From the NCBI RefSeq assembly GCF_000149955.1, contig NC_030993.1:372125-436124 (forward strand): 64,000 nucleotides of DNA, given 5' to 3'. Below, piece by piece: positions 57,185-64,000 of this stretch. The notes beneath the pieces are model-generated. The model was not told the DNA's origin. It did no database searches and was given only the letters and a program-made list of their open reading frames with translations. The stretch is from Fusarium oxysporum f. sp. lycopersici 4287. Taxonomy: Eukaryota > Ascomycota > Sordariomycetes > Hypocreales > Nectriaceae. Both the position numbers and the translations under genes were made by a program. Position 1 is the stretch's first letter. Each line of letters begins with the position of its first letter.

Positions 57185-58528
57185 TCAGGATACCAGAGAG
57201 TCACCCATGGGATAGCAATATACCATCTGTCCCGTTTCGATGGCCTCGTTTGCCTTGATGTGAATCCAACAATTTGCCTGCACGAAAGGCGCCATCTTAG
57301 ATGGCCCCAATACCCCAGCAGCCTCGTGGACTGTAAGTCCCTCGCCACCTGTCATTTGCAGAACTCCAGGTCTGAACCTGTCACAGTTGAGTCCTCTGTT
57401 GGGCGCATCCATAATGCTCTTCCGTGATGAACTACCTAGTTGGAGGTTCTCCAAGCGCGCAAGTACAGGCTTCTCCGGCTCTTGACCCAGAAGATGGCTT
57501 ATATACGGGACAGTCAAGAATTTGAAGCAGGCTGCTGCTGCGCCGGGGTTACCGGGTAACCCAAAGAAAGCTACCTCACCCCAGGCAGATGGGAGTAGTG
57601 CGAAGAGAACCGGATGGCCCGGACGGACAGCTACGCCGTGGAACACGATGGTTGCACCAAGGGTTTCCAGTGCCTGACGGACGTGATCGAACTTTCCAAC
57701 GGATACACCTCCACTTGTAATCATGATATCCACCGCCGATGATCCCAATCGGTCTTTTATGGTCTGAACAAGAGCATCCACTTCATCTGTAATTGAGCCG
57801 CCAAAGGTTGCATCGGCCCCGGCTTCTTTCGACGCTGCCGTCAGGTATACTCCATTGACGTCTCTGATATGAGACTTTAGAGAGGTCAATTCGTTGCCGG
57901 TCGACCAGATACAGACTCTAGGCTTCTTGCGCACCTGGGTCGTTTTAATTCCTACAGATGCGAGGGGCATGATGTGTGATGTCCCGATAGTGACTCCTTT
58001 CTTCATCACTAGATCTCCCTTCTGAATGTCTCCACCAGCGAACCGACGATTGGCGTATCTTGGTATTGGCTTGCTGATGGCGATACACGTCCCGAGCCCT
58101 GGTTCTTTTGCCGCAATCCTGATAGTGTCTTCGACCTTGACGCATGCGTCAAATACCTCTCCAAGTTCACCTTGCGGAAATCGTCCCCCAGTCATGATCT
58201 CGAAGGAAGGCTCGGGTCCATCGCGCGTATGACGCGAAGGGAGAGTGAGGGAGTCATCGCCAGCAGCGATTGTGCCTTTGACGCAAAAGAAAGCCGGGTG
58301 CTCTGCAGAAGCTAATCTTGTACTCGCTGAGCAAATTGCGTAGCCATCCATTGCGGATGTGTCGAACTCTGGTGTTGAGATGGGACTGAAGTGATCGCAT
58401 GCCGAGACGCGCCCGACAGCTTCTTCAATTGGCACGACTTCATAATAATCTTTTGTTCTTCGGCTTTTTTGGACTTCCTTGGCTGTCGACTCCAATTTTG
58501 AGCGTGCGAATAAGAATGTTGTGGTCAT
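57185..58528 (-). CDS. moeA: MoeA-like molybdopterin molybdotransferase
   Basis: An intronless 447-residue protein with the MoeA/gephyrin-E domain order. MoeA inserts molybdate into adenylated molybdopterin. Family blocks are TPEFDTSAMDGYAI near residue 55, KVEDTIRI, MPLASVGIKTTQVRKKPRV, the ligand loop MITSGGVSVGKFDHVRQAL and FFGLPGNPGAAAACFKF. The fungal host enzyme CnxE is usually fused to a MogA-like domain; none is present here, so this is a separate, bacterial-style copy. It stops 11 bp from the convergent MobA-like gene and diverges from the oxidoreductase at 58937. That makes it the middle of a three-gene molybdenum-cofactor cluster and suggests loading of Mo for this enzyme. Confidence 0.85.
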   Translation of the reverse strand: MTTTFLFARSKLESTAKEVQKSRRTKDYYEVVPIEEAVGRVSACDHFSPISTPEFDTSAMDGYAICSASTRLASAEHPAFFCVKGTIAAGDDSLTLPSRHTRDGPEPSFEIMTGGRFPQGELGEVFDACVKVEDTIRIAAKEPGLGTCIAISKPIPRYANRRFAGGDIQKGDLVMKKGVTIGTSHIMPLASVGIKTTQVRKKPRVCIWSTGNELTSLKSHIRDVNGVYLTAASKEAGADATFGGSITDEVDALVQTIKDRLGSSAVDIMITSGGVSVGKFDHVRQALETLGATIVFHGVAVRPGHPVLFALLPSAWGEVAFFGLPGNPGAAAACFKFLTVPYISHLLGQEPEKPVLARLENLQLGSSSRKSIMDAPNRGLNCDRFRPGVLQMTGGEGLTVHEAAGVLGPSKMAPFVQANCWIHIKANEAIETGQMVYCYPMGDSLVS

Positions 58529-58936
58529 TTTTATAGTGATGTTTTCTCAATAGCCAGCCAGCCCGGTCGGCAGTGCTAGATATTCATGATTCCTGCGCGC
58601 CGGAGATGCATTGTCTCGATGCGGATCATGATAGCCAAACCAAACACGCTAATAAATCTTTGACATTTAACTCGTCAATGAAATTACTATTTATCACGGA
58701 AACAGTCATTTACGTCACTGGCAACGTCAGGCTAGCATCATCCTGTCAACATGACAATCGTCGATGCGCTCTTGACGAATTATCCTCGGTACCACTTTGT
58801 CGGTAAGGCCCAGTCATTTGCGTCGCATTACGAATTTTCTGGGGGAGCTGTCAACGCCTAGAAATTCTTACCGATTTATCTTGCTGTCCATCTGCCTCTA
58901 GTAACTTGGCAAATCTCGGACGAGCACCCTGAGTTG
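58529..58936. promoter_or_regulatory. Divergent promoter between MoeA-like and molybdopterin oxidoreductase genes
   Basis: 408 bases between the two divergent start codons. Three HGATAR-like sites are visible (58629-58634 TGATAG; 58691-58696 as TTATCA; 58876-58881 as TTATCT), which could bind GATA factors such as the nitrogen regulator AreA. Such short sites occur often by chance. No TATA box is obvious. Confidence 0.45.
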
Positions 58937-61900
58937 ATGAACGACGTTAAGATGGATACGTGCAGTGAAGCTCCCTCGATATGCTCGCGAGACTCGATTG
59001 AAGATATTTGGGGGCCGAGAACACCGTATGTTCATCAGTGGCCTACGAGGGTTGATCATGCTTGTGATGAGGAGCCGGAGAAATGGGTGCAGAGTGCATG
59101 TGTGCTGTGCAGGTAAGCAACTGGCTACAGTCATATTTGAGAATTGTTCTAACAGTAGATATCTAGTAATGGCTGTGGGCTTGACATTGGTGTAAAAGAT
59201 GGCAAGGTCGTCGGTGTGAGAGGCCGTGCCACTGACCGTGTCAACAAAGGGAGACTGGGCCCCAAAGGTCTCAATGGGTGAGCCAGGACTAGAGACTTAC
59301 TCAAACTTCAGTTGCTAATGTTTATTATTCAGGTGGAAGGCAATCAACAGCAAAGAACGGCTCACTCATCCCCTGATCCGCCGAAACGGCAAGCTAGAGC
59401 GCGCAACTTGGGATGAAGCCATGGATCTCATTGTCAAAAAGTCAAAACAACTCGTTGAGAAACTCACAGCCCATAGTATCGCTTTCTACACCAGTGGGCA
59501 GCTATTTCTTGAGGAATACTATGTTCTTGCCTTGATTGGAAAAGCTGGACTGAACACCCTTCACATGTGAGCATCTCATTGTTCCCCAGAGGAAGAAGGT
59601 AGACTAATGCAGTTTTATAGGGATGGTAACACCAGACTCTGCACTGCAACAGCGGCAGCTTCAATGAGAGAGTCATTTGGGTCCGATGGACAGCCTGGTT
59701 CTTACACTGATATCGACTACACGGATTGCCTCTTCATGGTAGGGCATAACATGGCAGCTACCCAGACTGTGCTTTGGTCAAGAGTTCTCGATCGACTTGC
59801 TGGCCCAACTCCCCCAAAGTTGATCGTCGTGGATCCGAGATACAGTGAGAGTGCTTCCAAAGCTACACTGCACTTGGCCCCAAAGATCGGTACCAATCTC
59901 GCGCTGCTGAACGGTATTCAGCATCTCATGTTCAAGAACGGCTGGATCAACGAAGCTTATGTCTCAAAGCATGTCGTCGGTCTTGAAACTCTAAGAAGCA
60001 CAGTTGAAGGCTACAATCCGGAGAGAGTTGCAGAAATCACCGGTGTTCCAGCAAGCAAGATTGAAGAGGCTGCTAGTATCCTCGGCCAAACGCCAAGTCT
60101 TCTCTCTTCAGCTCTTCAAGGTGTCTATCAGTCCAATCAAGCGACAGCTAGCGCGTGTCAAATCAACAATATTCACCTCCTTCGCGGTCTCATTGGTAAG
60201 GCAGGGAGTGGTATCTTCCAGATGAATGGTCAACCAACTGCTCAGAATAACCGCGAGACCGGCTGTGATGGCGAGTTCCCTGGGTTCAGAAACCACCAGA
60301 ACGCTAAGCATATGCAAGAACTGGCAGACTTGTGGAATATCAACAACATCCAGGTGCCGCACTGGAATGAGCCTACTCATATCCATAACATGTTGACATT
60401 CATGGAGAAGGGCTCTATTCGAATGGTTTGGGTTTCTGGGACGAATCCCCTCGTCAGCTTGCCCAACCTTCCCAAAGTTCGAGATGTATTTACTCAACCG
60501 GAGCTCTTTGTCATCTGCCAGGATATCTACATGACTGAGACAGCTTCTATCGCTGATGTTGTCCTCCCAGCTGCTCAGTGGGGCGAGAAGACAGGATGCT
60601 TCACAAACGTTGACCGAACGGTGCATTTGTCTCACAAAGCCGTTGAACCGCCTGGAGAGGCGAAGCCAGATCTTGAAATCTTTCTAGACTATAGTCGTCG
60701 CATGGAGTTCAAGAATAAAGAAGACGAGCCTCTCACTCCGTGGACGGAACCAGAGGAAGTCTTTGAGGCGTGGAAACGTCTATCTGCAGGCAGACCTTGC
60801 GATTACACAGGCATGTCTTATGCGAAGCTAACAGGCGGTTCTGGTATCCAGTGGCCTTGCAACGACCAGTATCCCGTTGGCAAAGAGCGACTCTTCGACG
60901 ACGGTGTCTTCTTTACAGACATTGACTACTGCGAAAGTTATGGTCATGATCTACAGACTGGTGTGCCATATTCCGAAGAGTACTACAAAGAACTCAGGCC
61001 AGCTGGTCGTGCAATTCTCAAGACGTGCGACTATATACCCCCATATGAAGATCCGGATCATGAGTACCCTTTGAGGCTTTCGACAGGACGGAATGTGTAT
61101 CATTTCCATACCAGGACCAAAACAGGGAGAACTGCACTGCAGAAAGCGTGTCCCGAGCCTGAGATCCGAATATCTGAGAAGGATGCTGAGACTTATGATG
61201 TTAAAACAGGAGACATGGTGGTAATCAAGTCCAGGCGGGGCGAGGTTGAGATGAAGGTGAAAGTCGGCAAGATTTCTCAAGGACAAGCTTTCATCCCGTT
61301 CCATTTTGGATACTGGGACACAAAGGATGGAAGGGCACGAGCCGCAAATGAGCTCACGATCAGTATGTTATCCAGCAGTACACCGACGTTATAGCTGACA
61401 GTTTTGTAGCCGAATGGGACCCCATATCGAAGCAGCCGACCTTCAAATCTGGTGCAATATCCATCGAAAAGGTCCCAGATGATCGCCCAACGGCAAAGGA
61501 ACGGCAATCGGAAGCTTTGGCAAAAGCAGAACAGAACGACGCAAGCAATTCGAACGTCACAGAGAGTGATCTCAACAACCGCGAGCGTGAATTGGAGACT
61601 TGGCTAGGCGAAACCTACGAATCAATTCTCCTCCTGCGCGACATCACAGAACAGCTGCTAGATCATCTAGTAGCCGACTCAGAAGCTCACTCCGGCGTTC
61701 GAATTCTCATCCAAATCACCAAAGACACAACCAAACGCCTCAAACCACAGGTTGATAAATTCGGTGAGAACCAAGCCCGTGGTAGACACGCCGCTCATAC
61801 GCTGCGCGACTCATTATTCCCCAAGAGCGATGATACACCAAGTCAACTACAAGTGTTGGAAGCGCTGCGAAGTCTGCAGGTGTACTTGGCTCATCTGCGC

Positions 61901-62068
61901 GTTGGGCTGGAAGCGCTGAACCCTGTTAGTCAAGCGATATGGGATAAGGAGTTCTTCCAGGCGGTGCTGTATGCGATTTCGCAGGTTAAGAGGATGCAGG
62001 ATTGGGTGACGACGCAGATCAAGGTTAGGGCTCCTCAGGCGCTTTTAGTGCCCTGCAAGGTCGATTAG
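58937..62068 (+). CDS. bis-MGD molybdopterin oxidoreductase, bacterial NasA/NarB-like
   Basis: Five exons (58937-59112, 59167-59277, 59333-59566, 59621-61362, 61410-62068) give 973 residues. Residues 55-65 carry the 4Fe-4S start C-x2-C-x3-C (CVLC|SNGCGL), completed by splicing. The usual fourth Cys is Gly (RVNKGRLGPKG, about residue 90). The molybdopterin domain has WDEAMDLIV, FYTSGQLFLEEYY, the probable Mo-ligand Cys in NTRLCTATAAA, SYTDIDYTDCLFMVGHNMA and ETASIADVVLPAAQWGEKTG. The dinucleotide-binding domain spans LRLSTGRNVYHFHTRTKTGR to GQAFIPFHFGYWD. A 190-residue helical tail follows. All splice phases agree. It is closest in style to nitrate-reductase-like (NasA/NarB) enzymes; substrate and electron donor are not known. 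Confidence 0.87.
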
Positions 62069-62330
62069 TTAGGTTAGATAAGTTTATTGTCTCAGTGTGA
62101 GCATTTTATGAGGTCAAGCTAGTCTATGATAGCGGTCATATGGTGACGCCATGATCTCACTTCCAAGTTTTCGGGCAGATAAGCGATGGGTCCAGTCTGT
62201 TGGTAAATATGGGTCGTGGACCCGAAGCCAAGGCGCTGGGTCATTCTTCTTTCTGCCATAACAAGAGTCTTGGTATTCTTCACATCCTAGCCATTTATAA
62301 TTATAATCTCTGTATTAAATCTCTTCAAAT

Positions 62331-62645
62331 ATGGCTCCAGTCTCAACACCTCAACCAACTGCTCAGCCTGCAGATATAAATCAGCAGGGATACACCCCCG
62401 AGTCCATGGAAATGGTTCAACCACGAGCAGACGAGCCTACAGGTATGTTTTGGCAATATTCCAAGTTTGAAATTGTTATAAAGAGCTAATAATTCGCTCG
62501 TTTAGATACACAGCAGCTTCAAGGAAACCCGGAGCCTGAGCTCAGTCTAAGAGGCGGTGAAGACTGTGACGGCTGGTGTCGTGGCCGATTCTGCTTTATT
62601 ATTCCCTGCCCTATACCTATCAAGTGTTGCTTCATTCCCCTATGA
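62331..62645 (+). CDS. Small protein with Cys-rich hydrophobic C-terminus
   Basis: Two exons (62331-62442, 62506-62645; 63-nt intron) give 83 residues. The N-terminal half is Gln/Pro-rich and polar (PQPTAQPADINQQGYTPESM). The C-terminus LRGGEDCDGWCRGRFCFII and CPIPIKCCFIPL has six Cys in a hydrophobic setting. This resembles the CYSTM-like short proteins that attach to the plasma membrane through a Cys-rich tail, often induced under stress. No signal peptide is present. The splice joins PT to DTQQLQG in phase. I regard the call as likely but the function as unknown. Confidence 0.75.
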
Positions 62646-63057
62646 TCAGATGCCTCTTTCTTTTTTCTTCTTTCTTTCTTTTTAATTAGTGTTGGGATAG
62701 GTATACTGTTGACAATTTCACGACTTGCGCTCTATATCTTGAGGATTACTTTCATTATTATCTAGCTTCGTACTTCACTGGGTAATGTGTACTTGACTTA
62801 ATCCACAAGACCTGTAACCATGATCTCTACTATCAACATGTGTTTCCAAGCTATCAAATATAGAGAAGATTGACTAAAGGCTGATGCGTCGTATCTACTG
62901 ATCTACCGTCAATCTGACAGGGATTCAAGGCGCCTTTCCGATTCGCTATCCCGACTCCATTTTAAGCGCCGATGTCTGACACGCGGACAACATCATGGGG
63001 AACAAGACATGGGTGCTCATATTCTCACATATCATCTCTTAATTACAATGATCCGGG
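62646..63057. other. Intergenic, promoter of the HET-domain gene
   Basis: About 410 bases. A pyrimidine-rich run (TTTCTTCTTTCTTTC) at about 62661-62681 follows the small gene. No other feature was recognised. Confidence 0.4.
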
Positions 63058-64000
63058 ATGGCATCGCGTTTCTTGTATCTCCCCTTACATGGTGACGAGA
63101 TCCGCGTTCTCAAGATCGAGCCCATTGAGGACATAACCAGCACCACCAAGCGCCATCCAATAATATGCTCACTTGAACATGTTTCTTTGCCAGCGGCAGG
63201 ACAAGAATCTTCCTCCCAACAGTTCAAAGGGACCGGAAGAACGTGGCCTGAGCTTTCTGTGACACCCGACACCAATGCGCTCTTCAAGAATGGCAAAGAT
63301 CCGCATGCATGTGAAGACAGCACGAGCTCTACAAGTGAAGAAGTTCTCACTGCTGAAGATGATCTACAATGGAGACACGAATGGGGCGATTTTATTGCTT
63401 TGTCATATGTATGGGGATATCCAAAGAGAAAAGAAGGAGAGCCTCCGTATCTCATCACGGTTGACGGCGTTGCTTTTGAAGTTGGACCAAACTTGTACTT
63501 TGCTCTGACGCAACTGAGTCGAAGTATGAGAATTCTACAAGGGTTCAAAGTCTGGATCGATGCAATATGTATTAACCAGGCTGATCTTGATGAGCGCAGC
63601 CAGCAAGTCACTCGAATGCGTGATATTTACCAGTCAGCGTGGCAGGTAGTGATATGGCTCGGCCCAAAAGAGCACGATAGCTCACTGGCTATATCAGCGC
63701 TGTACTGGTTAGCCTGTGAGTCAGAACGAGAGAAGCCAATGGAGAGCTTCTACTATGAAGAGTTCTCGGTTGACTTGCGCCCTCTCGTTATCATATGGCC
63801 CAGATACAAAAGTTCGATGAAGAAGGATGTTTACAGGGCACTATTTCACTTTTTCACAAGGCCATATTGGCGCCGAATGTGGATAGTACAAGAAGTCGCA
63901 ATGGGCAACATGAACAGTCCTGTTCTTTGCGGCGAAGCATGTATTTCATGGATTGATCTTTACAAAGCTGTGGGCATAATCGCTGCAGATGAGTCGAGAT
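63058..64000 (+). CDS. HET-domain protein, C-terminus beyond the window
   Basis: An open frame from ATG 63058 (MASRFLYLPLHGDEIRVLKI) to the window end, 314 codons without a stop or intron. The HET core has FIALSYVWGYPK, FKVWIDAICINQADLDERSQ, MRDIYQSAWQVVIWLGP and, later, RPYWRRMWIVQEVAMGN. It begins with about 115 residues of Ser/Glu-rich linker before the core. The protein belongs to the same broad class as the two other HET genes in this window but is not a close copy of either. HET proteins act in vegetative incompatibility and in some defence reactions. Length and C-terminal domain are unknown because the gene is cut by the window. Confidence 0.88.
   Translation, partial: MASRFLYLPLHGDEIRVLKIEPIEDITSTTKRHPIICSLEHVSLPAAGQESSSQQFKGTGRTWPELSVTPDTNALFKNGKDPHACEDSTSSTSEEVLTAEDDLQWRHEWGDFIALSYVWGYPKRKEGEPPYLITVDGVAFEVGPNLYFALTQLSRSMRILQGFKVWIDAICINQADLDERSQQVTRMRDIYQSAWQVVIWLGPKEHDSSLAISALYWLACESEREKPMESFYYEEFSVDLRPLVIIWPRYKSSMKKDVYRALFHFFTRPYWRRMWIVQEVAMGNMNSPVLCGEACISWIDLYKAVGIIAADESR

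Overview
This 64 kb window is filamentous-fungal nuclear DNA (Ascomycota, Pezizomycotina). Short 46-75 nt introns with GT...AG ends, single genes on both strands, HET-domain genes, Zn2Cys6 regulators, P450s and a CYP53-type benzoate hydroxylase all fit. Fusarium or a close relative is my best guess, inferred from gene style and not from an alignment. I found no rRNA, tRNA or CRISPR.

Layout. 1-6.4 kb: tail of a siderophore transporter, a GH5 hydrolase, and a Zn2Cys6 regulator divergent from a sugar transporter. 7-20 kb: a HET gene with a premature stop, a secreted Thr/Val-repeat protein with a 6-nt microexon, a tyrosinase with a frameshift, a P450, a coiled-coil protein and CYP53. 20-32 kb: a bacterial-style MgtA-type Mg2+ P-type ATPase, a PNPOx-like flavoprotein, a thioredoxin-like protein, a conserved small protein, a Gfo/Idh/MocA dehydrogenase, and a regulator whose zinc cluster is assembled from three exons. 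32-46 kb: a large unknown gene with an internal stop, two convergent amino-acid transporters, an APH-like kinase with an internal stop, and small secreted proteins including a decayed tandem copy. 46-56 kb: an MBD4-like DNA glycosylase, a 1-Cys peroxiredoxin pseudogene, a secreted TENA-like protein, a decayed duplication carrying HET and flavocytochrome fragments, a flavocytochrome b2-type dehydrogenase and an intact HET gene.

The main discovery is at 56.5-62.1 kb. Three neighbouring genes encode a MobA-like molybdopterin guanylyltransferase, a stand-alone MoeA-like molybdotransferase and a 973-residue bis-MGD-type molybdopterin oxidoreductase. Eukaryotes normally use Mo-molybdopterin without the guanine dinucleotide and lack MobA. 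The cluster therefore looks like a self-contained module, probably acquired from bacteria, that converts the host cofactor to MGD and supplies the enzyme that uses it. The oxidoreductase has four introns and the reading frames are intact, so it appears established and functional. Its substrate is unknown; the sequence is closest in style to the NasA/NarB group.

A second theme is decay. At least six genes carry a single stop or frameshift in an otherwise well-kept frame (near 8.1, 11.8, 17.46, 30.54, 33.24 and 41.31 kb), besides clearly dead copies at 43.8, 48.3 and 51.3 kb. Either this is a decaying accessory region or the assembly contains base errors; read data would decide.
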